A stretch of 64,000 bases of DNA from Asterias amurensis (Eukaryota > Echinodermata > Asteroidea > Forcipulatida > Asteriidae), in assembly GCF_032118995.1 (NCBI RefSeq), contig NC_092656.1:13692261-13756260 (forward strand), read 5' to 3'. Positions within the stretch are counted from its first letter, which is position 1, and each line of letters starts with the position of its first letter. The notes under the pieces are model-generated. The model saw only the letters and a list, made by a program, of their open reading frames with translations, was not told the origin of the DNA and ran no database searches. Made by a program: the position numbers and the translations under genes. Below are positions 1 to 29,200 of the stretch, piece after piece.

Positions 1-1024
1 AAGAGCTAATCAAATGATCACTCACCCTCTTGTGGTGACGTCATGCACCTCGGGCCAGCCCCAAGTGACCCGCTCCACAAGCAGGGCACTTGGGGCTGAC
101 CCAGGTGAGCCCCTGGAATGACGTCAAAGCTTTTCGAACAGACCGGGGGCAGACCAAGGTCGACCCAGGGAAGTTCATCGAACGCACCCCATATTAACTC
201 ATTCACTAGAAACCAAAACATGGACGCATGGACGCAGGAAACGTGGTAGATCAAAATAGACCTACTTAGATGTTTTTAAGAAAGACACCAGACTGGAGAC
301 AGCAGAGCTACAAAATGCAGGACAGAACCCTATGGAGAGTCATAACCACACGAAATAAACTAAACTAAATTATGACACACCTCTTGCTTGTTCTGTATTC
401 TGGTTGGCTGAAACATGTGGGGTGAACTAATATAGTCTAGTGATCGCGCACGCGTGTTTTGCAGGAATAGTGCCCGCCCGGAAACAAGTTATGCCAACAC
501 ACCACGTGTGTGCATGCTGTCGCTGGTTTCCACACGTTCCGCAGCTTATATCGATACTATAAAAACCAAATGTCTTCAGTATTTTTCCAGAGTCGTTCCA
601 TGGTAATACAGTGTTTATAAACAGCATTTAAAAGACAAAGAATCGATTAATGTGTACACAAAATCAAATACGAGCAGTTTAGTCGACTTTTCAAAGCTGA
701 AATAGAGGGGTTGTTTTTCCTATGGCGAGAAAGTTTAAATTCGTAATTATTAACAAGCAATTCATACTTTCGTAGTTCATTGATAAATTCGTAATAATTA
801 CGAAAAAATCCTAATAGTTGGCAGCTATGAGTATTGCGCCTGTAGGTTTTTTAGCACACACAATACTGGCGTGAACTGTGAAAAAGGATTGTCCAAAAGT
901 CTCCCTTTCCTGGCCTTTCAAAATAAAAATACTCCTGGCTATAAATATTGCCAAACCTCCTAATTCAGAGAATGGAACTGGCTTAAAAAGTCTCGCTATG
1001 GTAATTTTTGAGAATGATACTAAC
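1..1024. other. Intronic DNA of UGDH (left edge)
   Basis: No exon is recognisable. An imperfect hairpin occupies about 33-126: CCCCAAGTG and CACTTGGGG are its inner arms, and TGACGTCA-like sequence lies at both outer ends. The rest shows nothing I can name. Confidence 0.5.
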
Positions 1025-19067
<18,043 letters not shown>

Positions 19068-19707
19068 CGTTGAACAGTGCTCTTTCCACAGTTATTTACT
19101 TCATGTAGCTCTCTGTCAACATTCAAGAGTAATGAAAATGGATTTAGTCAAAGCTAGTTTTAGTGGCTGGTTCATATCAGTACAAAGAAATTTTGGGGAA
19201 TAAACAATTTGACATTCAGTCACCAGTTTATAAGGGATTTTCATTCATTTTTTTAACAGATGTTGGACTTTACGTTTTTTTTTTTTTAATATTCCTCTCA
19301 AGGAATTGCTATCTGAATACTAAAATTTGACCTTTAAGAAAAATGTCCCAACCGCGCAGGAAAAATATAATACACACTCTAAGAAACATTACTACACTAC
19401 AGTAAGGCTTCTCAGATTCAACTTTGGGGCATAGAAACTGATATCTGTTTGCATACAACATTACTGCAGAGTGAAATGTTTTTCTAAATGCTTTGAAAGC
19501 TGCTTTAGTGTAGGCTTCAACCCAATTTTATTTATAATGGCCAATAATTTTAGTCATGACTACCAAACATACATTGTATATAATTTTAATCCTCCCTTTT
19601 AAAAACAACAACAACAACAACAGAGAATGATGCCCTACCACCATTCAACAAGGTGATACCCTTGGAAATTAGGAAGAAACTACGATCTACATACATCTAT
19701 GTGGGTT

Positions 19708-20666
19708 CATCAACAAAAGTAAGTCCCCTCCTCAACAGTTCGTCATAACATCGTTAAGGTAAAACATTTTACCAATACAACTAATTAAGAAATAATTCTA
19801 TGACATGTTTCCTAAGTGTTGTTGAAAAAATGAAAGATGTCCATGAATTCATGGCTCAAATGGAAGACCAAAACTACCCTTTTCAAAAGTCACAAATTTG
19901 CAGGCCAGTAACGCGTGTATCCACTACGCCTGTCAATGACCGCCCAGCACCGTCATCATGGCATGGCAGTCTACCTCCATGGTCATGGTGTTGATCAGTC
20001 TGGTGACACGCTACTGTGGGATGGCATTCCACTGATATTGCAGAAGATGGGACAGGTGAGCCAGGTTGCTGATGGCGTTAAGGTGGGGATATGCAGATCG
20101 CTTCAGCAAGTCCGACAGGGATGGGATTGAGGTCAGGCGAGCTTGCTGGCCACACCATTCGCTCAATGCCTTCACCAGCCAGGAAAGCAGTAGCTACAAT
20201 GTACTCTCCCTCTGTGTGGTCGGGCATTAATGTCATCCATACATACATGTATGTACACAAATGCTCCACCAAGGGCTGCAGCAAGTGGTGCAACATGCGG
20301 ACACAGCACTTCGTCAACATATCGTTGGGCTGTCAGGTTGCCAGCAATCTGCACAAGGGGTGTTTTCCTGGTAAGGCTTATACCACCCCACACCATGACA
20401 CTCCAAACACCATAGTCTGTAACTGGTTGAACACAGCACTCTTCTCGTTTCATCGGTGAACAACACAACACAACCGTGACTTTTGAGAAAGGCAGTTTTT
20501 GTCTTCCATTTTGAGCTCATTCAGCCATAAATTCATGGACATCTTTCATTTTTCAACAACACTTAGAAAACTTGTCATAGAATTATTTCTTAATTAGTTG
20601 TATTGGCAAAATGTTTTACCTTACGATGTTATGTTATTGCTGAGGGGGGACTTACTTTTGTTGATG
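19708..20666 (-). mobile_element. Internally deleted Tc1-like transposon
   Basis: About 960 bp with ~160-bp inverted repeats (19708-~19870 and ~20492-20666), which share ACAAAAGTAAGTCCCC near the tip and AATTAAGAAATAATTCTATG further in. Between them, the minus strand encodes broken pieces of a Tc1-type DDE transposase: SVMVWGGISL, then LTAQRYVDEVL, then DDINARPHRGRV, and in another frame AEGIERMVWPASSPDLNPI. Full Tc1 elements are about 1.6 kb, and the N-terminal half is missing here. It lies just upstream of the UGDH first coding exon. Confidence 0.85.
20078..20471 (-). pseudogene. Tc1-family transposase fragment (frameshifted)
   Basis: Two frames carry the second half of the catalytic domain. 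20471-20172 gives GVWSVMVWGGIS and INARPHRGR (second Asp of the DDE triad nearby). 20320-20078 gives EGIERMVWPASSPDLNPI. At least one frameshift separates them and an ACATGTATGT microsatellite has expanded within. Not translatable as a whole. Confidence 0.85.
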
Positions 20667-20989
20667 TGTTTGGATGAGGAACGGTGTGCAGTGCTTCCAG
20701 TACTGTGAAACACTAACAATGTGCTCTGCTTTTTTATTATTTTATAATATGAATTTGTGCAATTTTGTTAAATGCAAGTAAAAAATGCATATATAGAGAA
20801 AAAAGGTGGGAGGTTCAGATGCTCTCAACTAACAAATCTAGTTGGTATTCCTCCCTCTTTATACGATCAACTACAAATGTACACCTTCAAGAAAACACCT
20901 TGCAATTGCACCAAGTTCGTCATTCCTTCAACAATAAAGCTCTGGTTAAGAAAAGGGCACATGTGTTTAATGCCAAAAAGCGTTCGCTT

Positions 20990-21545
20990 TTAAATAGTGT
21001 CCGCTGAGTATGCGCAGTGCTTGTGGACACCGGACCCTATTTGGCATGTATTACATGCCAAATAGTGTCCGGTGCTAAATAGTGTCCAGGTGCATGTATT
21101 CTGAAATTCCTGTACATGTATGCATGCATACTGAGTTAAAGGAACACGTTGCCTTGGATCGGTGTAGTTGGTCTTTAAAAAGTTGTAACCATTTGTTATA
21201 AAATGCATGGTTAGAAAGATGTTTTAAAAGTAGAACACAATGATCCACACAAATATGCCTTGAAAATGCGTAGTTTTCCTTTTACTTTGCGAACTAACAC
21301 GGTCGGCCATTTATGGGAGTCAAAAATTGACTCCAATAAATGGCCGACCGTGTTAGTCGATGAGGTTAAAGAAAAACCATAAAGCCTATAAGCTTGCCAG
21401 GCTCTCCATATTTTGCAATTTCTTTGTATTATAAGTTTTGTTTTATTTACATTGTTAAATCTTATCTGAATGACGTCTTGTCAGCTGAGAAGCAAGACGT
21501 TCCCAGTGATGTGCACACGTACTAACCGCAGACACTATTTAGCAA
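20990..21545. mobile_element. Probable MITE with AAATAGTGTCCGC termini, containing a family-A copy
   Basis: AAATAGTGTCCGCTGAGTA at 20994 and, inverted, TACTAACCGCAGACACTATTT at about 21520-21540. An internal near-perfect hairpin lies at 21028-21073 (arms CACCGGACCCTATTTGGCAT / ATGCCAAATAGTGTCCGGTG). A truncated family-A MITE (21140-~21380) sits inside. The boundaries are tentative. Confidence 0.5.
21140..21380. mobile_element. Family-A MITE, right half truncated
   Basis: TTAA then AGGAACACGTTGCCTTGG. The central hairpin CGGCCATTTATGGGAGTCA is present; similarity stops shortly after GAGGTTAAAGAAAAACCAT. Confidence 0.82.
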
Positions 21546-21639
21546 ATTTACGTGATCAATGTGACATCACAAACGCATGACCAATCAGATTGCAATATGC
21601 TAATGAGCAGACAGTATTGATCAGCGGACACTTTTTGGC

Positions 21640-22425
21640 ATATCGTCACCGTTTTCACGAAGGGGCAATTTGTCCCCTGCAGCCAAAAATGTATGTTTGG
21701 AGAAAATCGCATTTGAAGTTGTACTAATTTTGAAATCACTGATTGGTAGACTTTTTAAATTTAATCTTTGAAATGTTTACATATATCAGGAAAGTAGCGA
21801 TCTTTAATCATACATGTAAATCTGTTTCCAATTTTGTCCCTAACAGTTCAATTATGAGTAATTATTCAATTAACAAAATTTTCTCTTCGTGGAAACTGTA
21901 CAAAACGTGGTCTGTGTGCAGCGCGTCATGTTTAAACAAATTGGCTGTTCGTGAAAACACAAAAGCTGGAGCACCTACTTGTTTCGCTGTGCAAGGGGAA
22001 AAATCCAAGTGTTAGTATTAGTAGAGCAATACACAAATTGGCTGTTCGTGAAAACAAAAACACAAGTTGTGGCCGTTTGGGGTGCGCACATAAAACATTA
22101 CAGGTCAAAGGTTTTGGCCCTTCATGATACTGCAAAAAGCCGAAGCACTCGTTTTTGAGGCTGTGCCAGCCGTGTGTTTAATGCACAAAAAGCAATTGGT
22201 TATCGTGAAAACGCAATCCAGTTTCTTGAGGTTTTTGTCCTCACCATCTAAGCATACATATCTAAGAAACTAGCTGGACGCCTTTTTTTTAGGTTATAAA
22301 TTAAAGAATTGTTAGATATACCATTGAACAGTTGAACTAATTCAAAACCACAAAAAAATCAAAAAATGAGTTTTTTTATCAATTATTTTACAATATTGTC
22401 CTGACGTGAAAACGGTGACGAAACG
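21640..22425. mobile_element. Possible DNA transposon remnant with CGTCACCGTTTTCACG inverted repeats
   Basis: A 16-bp inverted repeat at 21645-21660 and 22405-22421. Inside, TTGGCTGTTCGTGAAAACA occurs twice (about 21941 and 22037), with a weaker third copy near 22190. No protein match recognised. Confidence 0.45.
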
Positions 22426-22799
22426 ACATCGCACAAGCATTCCAGCAACAGTTATTTTCCAGCAAATTACTGGAAAATTAAAGGAAAACCTCACCCAGCA
22501 GTATCTCAACAAATTTAAGTTAAGCCATCCCTTCCACACATCAAAATTGATTGTGCACGATTCCCGAATTGTGCACTAATACATGTAAGCTGTTGTGTCT
22601 TTTCAGACATATTTTTTGTTTGCCGGCTTTAATACGAATTCCACTCTGCCGTCTCCACGTCCGTCACCAACGATGCCATTGCAGCAAGCGACAAGTCTTG
22701 CAATTGCATATCCTCTGACAGTTTCGCTCTTCCTATTGATGGAGAGCGCATCACGTTGGGATAAACCTTTGATAATGACCACCAGTAAAAATTGTTGAA

Positions 22800-22865
22800 A
22801 CATGTTGAGACATGCGAGCTTGCACCTGTGCTTATAAAGACAGTTTCTTCAATCCTATTGGTCGA
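22800..22865 (-). promoter_or_regulatory. Candidate CCAAT/TATA promoter, possibly for UGDH
   Basis: On the minus strand GACCAATAGG (22863-22854) precedes TCTTTATAAG (22840-22831) by about 13 bases, the normal order of a CCAAT box and TATA box. UGDH appears to have a spliced 5' UTR, so this could be its core promoter 3.7 kb upstream of the ATG. The assignment is inference. Confidence 0.3.
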
Positions 22866-22925
22866 GAGCAACGGCTGGAACGGTTGTGCCACATCACGCA
22901 ATACGCGCGACGGGCACAGCATCTC

Positions 22926-23968
22926 CTTATAAGGAGTTGTTTACTCTAGGCCTTACCATTTCATAGCTGGAGGGGTGTTGTGTTGAAATAAATCATTGAA
23001 CAATTACAATTTTTGCATTTATTTTAGATTTTGACTAAAGTAAAAGTGTTGATGTTTTTTGACCGAACGAAAAGGTATTTATAATATATGAATGGGAATC
23101 AAAGTGATAATTGATAATAATTTACCTCGACTTTGTCTCGGTAAAATTATCAAGAACCAGGCCTCGGTGCGGGTTTAAACAACTAGTTGAAAACCTCTTC
23201 ACCACACACCTTCACCTCTTGATTCCCTTATTATAACACAACTCACACACACAACCTACACAACACAGAGTAGGCCTAGTTAACTAGTTAGTATAAACTG
23301 ATTCATTGACTAAAAAAGTGCCGATATTAAAGCACTTTCCTCCTCAACGCTCAACGATAATTTACCTAAATTTAATTATTATATGACCCCGTTGTTTAAC
23401 AATAACATTATAGGAATGAAGACGTTTAACCATTTAACTTACCACACGATGAACAATTCGTGATCTTTTTAGGCATTTGTTTGTTTACGACGGATGCCCA
23501 AATTCTACGTGCACCCTCCTTCGAGCTTGGCCGGCTGCTTTGAACTGTGGCGATACGAAAAACTACACGGAGTTTTGCACATGTAGTTGAGCAAATTAAT
23601 TCTTTGAGCGCAAATAAGTTGTTCGCGCAAGTTCAAACTTAACTGCGCAAGTTCGAGCAAATAATCGAGGAAGTTTGGAAATTGCGCACACTTTTTTCGA
23701 ATATGCGCTGGCAAGTCTTGAGCGAGTCTCACAAAATGAGGGCGCCCTTTAACTTTACACACAAGAAAGTTTGTGACTAACTTTTCTAACGTTTCTGCAA
23801 AATGCAACAGTGAACTGGGATAATCTACTAAAGTTGCAGGGGGCAGGGCTGGCGCTATGTGCGTGAAAATGTTGACATGGTGTAGGGGGATGTGTTTAGT
23901 GCAATCACTTTCCTGCATGGGTTTCACTGAATAAATAAAGTTTTCGCACAGGGCCGCGCCAAATTAGT
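22926..23968. other. Intergenic DNA, no gene identified
   Basis: Between the candidate UGDH promoter and a MITE. It contains a 140-codon minus-strand open frame (23927-23505) with no recognisable domain and a somewhat higher GC content than its surroundings. Confidence 0.4.
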
Positions 23969-23972
23969 TTAA

Positions 23973-24342
23973 AGATCTACGTCAGATTTTTGGCCCCAAA
24001 CATTAAAAAATAGATTTTTTTGAGTGAATGGTATTTCAAAGAGTATCACCCGCTCTGACGAAAAAAAAGTTTAACTTTTACTTTTTATGGTCAGGAACCA
24101 TGACAAAAATCCAAAACGTTTCTTTTAAAACACATAAGAATTAGTCACGTGATACAATTGTCGGGATCCCGACAAAAAACTAATTTTGAGCACTTTATTT
24201 TACTGCTATTAATAATTGGCGGACTTTTTCGAGCAATGGCTCAAATGAGAGCTTGTAACTTTCTTGACCCCCATCAAAATACCTATTGAATTTTAAATCA
24301 AAATTTTTTGGTCAAATCGGCCAAAAATCTGACATAGCTTCT
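23973..24342. mobile_element. MITE (family L), TTAA-flanked
   Basis: Arms AGATCTACGTCAGATTTTTGG and CCAAAAATCTGACATAGCTTCT. Bounded by TTAA at 23969-23972 and 24343-24346; the right TTAA is shared with the next element. Confidence 0.78.
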
Positions 24343-24346
24343 TTAA

Positions 24347-24722
24347 AGGCAGTGGACACTATTGGTAATTGACAAAGACCAGTCTTCTCACTTGGTGTAT
24401 TTCATCATAATGCATAAAAAAAAAACTGTGAAAATTTGAGCTCAATTGGTCGTCGAAGTTGCGAGATAATAATGAAAGAAAAAACACCCTTGTCACACGA
24501 AGTTGTGTGCGTTTAGATGGTTGATTTCGAGACCTCAAATTCTAAACTTGGGGTCTCGAAATCAAATTCGTGGAAAATTACTTCTTTCTCGAAAACTACG
24601 TCACTTCACAGGGAGCCGTTTCTCACAATGTTTTATAACATCAACCTCTCCCCATTACTCGTTACAAGTGAAGTTTTATGATAATAACTATTTTGAGTAA
24701 TTACCAATAGTGTCCACTGCCT
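24347..24722. mobile_element. Family-B MITE, full length
   Basis: AGGCAGTGGACACTATTGG to CCAATAGTGTCCACTGCCT, TTAA on both sides. Abuts the family-L element with no intervening base. Confidence 0.92.
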
Positions 24723-24843
24723 TTAAAATAAAAAGAGCTGTGAAAGAAATGCTAATAATAATTTTGAGTAATTTATACCTGTCAAGTGCCTTAAAATGTT
24801 AAGCTTGGAATTAACAAATCTGGTTAACGATCATGGCACTGGC

Positions 24844-24844
<1 letters not shown>

Positions 24845-24881
<37 letters not shown>
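24845..24881 (+). repeat. (ATT)n microsatellite
   Basis: About twelve ATT units. Confidence 0.95.
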
Positions 24882-24882
<1 letters not shown>

Positions 24883-24889
24883 CAATTAA

Positions 24890-26053
24890 TAATTATTTGC
24901 TTTTTGTAGTAGTTCCCCCAAAAAGCTGCACAGCATTAGTTACCAGAAAAAGTAGGGCCGTTCATAGACCCAGTAACTTGGGCGCTGTGTTCCTTTTTCG
25001 AAATTTTGACGTTTTCTGCTAGTATGACAGAAAAATTTCAGCATTTCTAAAAAGGAATACAGCGCCCCAGTCCATGGGTCTAGGCCGTTTAGCTAGGGCT
25101 TGACAACACCTGCGCCTTTTAATTGTCCCAGGGCCGGGAGCGCAAGCAAGGACACACACAAACAGGACCAATGTATTTTTTATACACTTTTGTTCATTTT
25201 TCCAATGAATGTTTAAATCAAAGTGACTTGTTTAACTATTGCACAACTATTAATGTCTAATAAGATTTGACATTCTCTCTAGTTCCTATTAACTCACAAC
25301 ATCATCCAACACTAAATTCTTTTTGGAAAAACTCCTGTAAACTTCTCAAAATAATGACTGGCCCCCCCTCTCTCGACAGATTGGGTTGGTCCATTCTATG
25401 ATATCAATTAAGCTGATCCCCCTTCCAGGGCAGTGAACTTTTGATCGAACTAAGTAATATTAGTGATTCTCCAACTTCCCTTGAGGGCTTACAAAATATA
25501 ATTAATTAGTAACATCCCTGAGTCTGAGACGGCCTGCCAACAACCCAGGTGAGAGTTGAGCCACTTATTCAGAGCAGGCTGGTGGTAGGTAACAATAAGC
25601 AAGAAAAACAATTATTCTAATTTTCCCTAGGAATTTAATAAACACTTGTTGTACCCATTTATGTTTTCATGCTGTTTTCTTTACCCGTTTACGTTTACGT
25701 TGGTTGACTCAGCAGCAGCAGGATCACGTTGATGGTCGTTAGGTACCGTGTATAGACAAAAAGTAAGAATAATACAATTAAATTTATCAAAAGGTGGCGC
25801 ACTTCAAATCAAAAGTTTGGGAACCCCCGATCAGCGATAAACTCACGCAACATTTTAAACGCCGTCGTCGTATTCATTGTCACATCAACCCCCCTGTCAA
25901 CCTTACGACAATCGAGTAAAAGCTATTCCGTCGTCGGCAGTCGTCAGTATTGCTCTGTGTTGTTGGACAACAGAGGAAACAAACCTATTCTGACCCCAGA
26001 TTTTCTTTAAACCTGAATCACCCCAATCTCCACCTTTTACTTTAAGACACAAA
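24890..26053. other. Upstream region of the GKAP1-like gene
   Basis: A short inverted repeat at about 24958-25082 (GTTCATAGACCCAGTAACTTG ... CCAGTCCATGGGTCTAGGCC) looks like another small hairpin element. No exon or TATA box is convincing before the ATG at 26054. Confidence 0.4.
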
Positions 26054-26287
26054 ATGGCGTCCGTTCGTCTGTCCTCGCGGTTCGACATTCTTCATGTCAT
26101 GGACTCCTCGCCTGATTTTCCTGGGAACGATTCAGACGAGGATGGTAAAGCAAACCGTGTGCAGAGGCAGCTCAGCAAGGGGAACAAAGATGGCAAATCC
26201 ACGGCAGCGTCTGGTGACGGGACAAATGCCAATGCCAAGAAACGCATTAAGAAAAAGAAGAACAAACAGCAACAGCAAGCGGCTGAG
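26054..26287 (+). CDS. GKAP1: GKAP1-like exon 1 (residues 1-78)
   Basis: MASVRLSSRFDILHV to KKKKNKQQQQAAE; donor GTATTC. Rich in Ser/Asp, then Lys/Gln. Confidence 0.93.
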
Positions 26288-29200
26288 GTATTCATTTATT
26301 TGTTGTTGCCATAAATATTGCATTGCATTCTTCCCAGCGGAGATTCTTCCCAGCCCAGCCCATGGGTTATCAATGGACTTCTCCCTTCTAACTCTACCCC
26401 CATGTTCAGTCCCTTCTCTGCATGCATCTGTGCATTGCATGGTTTGCTTCCTTTTTGGTTTTACTGCCACATCTAAAACTGAAATTTGTTCATAATCATT
26501 CCCATCTCAATCTGGGATTCTGGGTCATAAATTGTCATTGATTTTGAATGACCATTGTTTTTTTTATCATTATGACGTTGATTGATTGACTGCCAGGGGT
26601 GCTATGATTGTCTTAAAGCCATTGGACCCTTTCGGTTCAGAAAAAAAAAAAAAAGGTCACAGATTTACAAATAACTTACAGGGTTTACAGAAGGCAATGG
26701 TGAAAGACTTCTCGGAAAAGTTTCCGTATGGCGCCACCACTTTTTCACTCATTTTTACAAAAAGGGATACCTCATTGAGGTAAATTGGATACTATATTAT
26801 TTCATATCGAATGAAAAAGTGGTGGCGCCATACGGAAACTTTTCCGACTTCTCTTGAAATATTATTCTATGAAATGCTTTACTTTTTGAGAAAACAGCAA
26901 AACAATATAAATTCTCGTTAACGAGAATTACGGATTTATGTTAAACACATGTCATGACACGGCGAAACCGCGAAAACAAGGGTGGGTTTTTCCGTTGTTT
27001 TCTCCCGACTCCGATGACCGATTGAGCCTAAATTTTCACAGGTTTGTTATTTGATGTAGAAGTTGTGGTACGCAAAGTGTGGGCCTTGGACAACACTGTT
27101 TACTGAAAGGGTCCAATGGCTTTAACGAACATCTGTGATGTTTCCATGACCACCAATGACTTGACTTGGGATGATTGGAATGATTTGCTAACTATGCTAT
27201 GTATGTAAGTTCAGTTTCAGTCTGAAACTCAGATGCACACAGACAGCAGTACACCATTTTACACAGCACTGGCACGGTCTTGCTTGCTGGGATGCTTGCT
27301 GGCAAGTAACAACTGAGGCTCTGTACTCGTAAACAAAATTTACATTTTGCATTTTCATTATAAAGGGAATGTCAATGTGTTTTTTTAGTACAGAACCCTA
27401 GCCAGCGAGGCCTACTGACATGACTGACTGGGTCTTCAGTATTTGGTAAAAAAAACAGGCAAAAAAAACGTGGCCCTGCTGCTATTTAAAAATACAACCT
27501 GTAGGTAGGCATTGAGATATTTTGAGAAAGGTGCTGTATAATACATGTAATTAAAATGCCTCTGTTGTTTCCCCTTATGAACAGTTACGAGATATAGCCT
27601 TCAACAAGATCCCCTCCATTCCAAAAGGAATAGTCGGCAGCCCTCCATCATATTCTTGTCTCAATCTTCCCCCTGGACTGTCTGTAGAAGCAACCGTACC
27701 CCCGGCCAACTCGTTAGATCGCCTGGTCGGAAACCCAATGCAATGGGAGGACTGGAAAAGAAAAGACAAGGGGGTAGGATGCTCATGTTGTTTGAAGGTT
27801 GTGTTCTATGCTGATGAAGTGCTGAGAACAACCTAAATAATCTGTTGGTTTTGTAATGTTGACTTCTACTTGATAGATAAAGGGAAGGTACACGTTTGGT
27901 AATTAATACTCAAAACAAATATTAACTTAAAAACTGACTTGGTAACGAGCATTGGAGAGTTGTTGATAGTATGAAACATTGTGAGAATCGGCTCCCTCTG
28001 AAGTAGCACAGATTTTGAGAAAAAGGTAATTGCTCAATAAAATAGTAAAAGACTTCTACCCAGAAGTCTTTGGGTATATCTCAATAAACATCTCCGATAA
28101 ACACCTACTATAGATCTATAAATAACGAGTTTCATTGTTTTTTACTCATTAATTATTTTTTACAGCATGTACAAGACCAGTTTCAAGATGATTTACAGAA
28201 AGCCATCCTTGCCAGCAAAGTGGAGTTTGAGCGCCAGCAGCAGGTGAGGGCAGAAATAATGAAACACATACACAATATTGCCAATGACCCGAAAGTCTGT
28301 GCATTCTCGCATCTCGTTAGAAGCCCCAATCAAATGAAAAATTTGGGGGTTTCAGGCCTGTATGCTTCTTTTTTTTTCTCAAAGGGAAAGGGCACCAGGG
28401 CATTTTCTACTTAGTAAAGGGCACCCTATAAGAAAATCAAGTTTCTACTGGGGCATTTCAACTTCCCCTTCAAGGGTACTAAGGCAATGACCAGGGGGCA
28501 GGGAGGAAATTGCCTCTGTGAAGTGTCAGGCCTTTGGTTTTTCCCCCCTGGAAAACTGTTTTTATTCAAACTGTAAACAACTCCTCATTTTTTAGGTAGT
28601 TGTTCTGCAAACTACAGGTGTATGTTGTAATTTTAAAAGAAAATGTTGAATGTTAAGAATTATTTTGCAATGCAATAAGAGTTAATTTGCCGTTCATCAA
28701 TCCCAATCTATTAAAAATTATAAGCAGTCTCTACTCGGTCTTACAAAAAAAACAATTCACAAGGTCCTAGGACCTTGTACTTAGTAACTGCTTGACTGAC
28801 GTACCAAGGTTATCCAGCGATGATTTGTATTATGTAATTGTTTATCCGAGATGCAATAATTTAAATGCATGTTTTGTAATAAATAATTGTTTGCAATCCA
28901 TTTCAACATTAAACATGTAAAACTAACTACTCATAATACAAATTATTCACTGAAACGCCATGCTTTTGGTTACTAACCCGAGACATACATGTATCAAGTG
29001 TAAATTGACCTGTCCCTTATTGCACAGTTTGTTCATGAAGTCGGCCCAGTATTGAATGAAGATGATCAAGCTGCTGCTATTAACCGAAAGGAAAGGAGGA
29101 AACACATGCAAGGAAAGGACAAGCCCCACCCAGTATCCTTGCAAAGTTTTCAAGCCGCACCCACTAGTAACGGTAATGGAGGAGGCATTGATGAAGTAGA

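Noticed and set aside
23505-23927. 140-codon minus-strand open frame
   Set aside because: No recognisable domain, no splice support, and composition consistent with chance in a GC-richer upstream region.
24958-25082. Regulatory hairpin upstream of the GKAP1-like gene
   Set aside because: Likely a small repeat (GACCCAGTAACTTGGGCGC-type arms); no evidence of a regulatory role.
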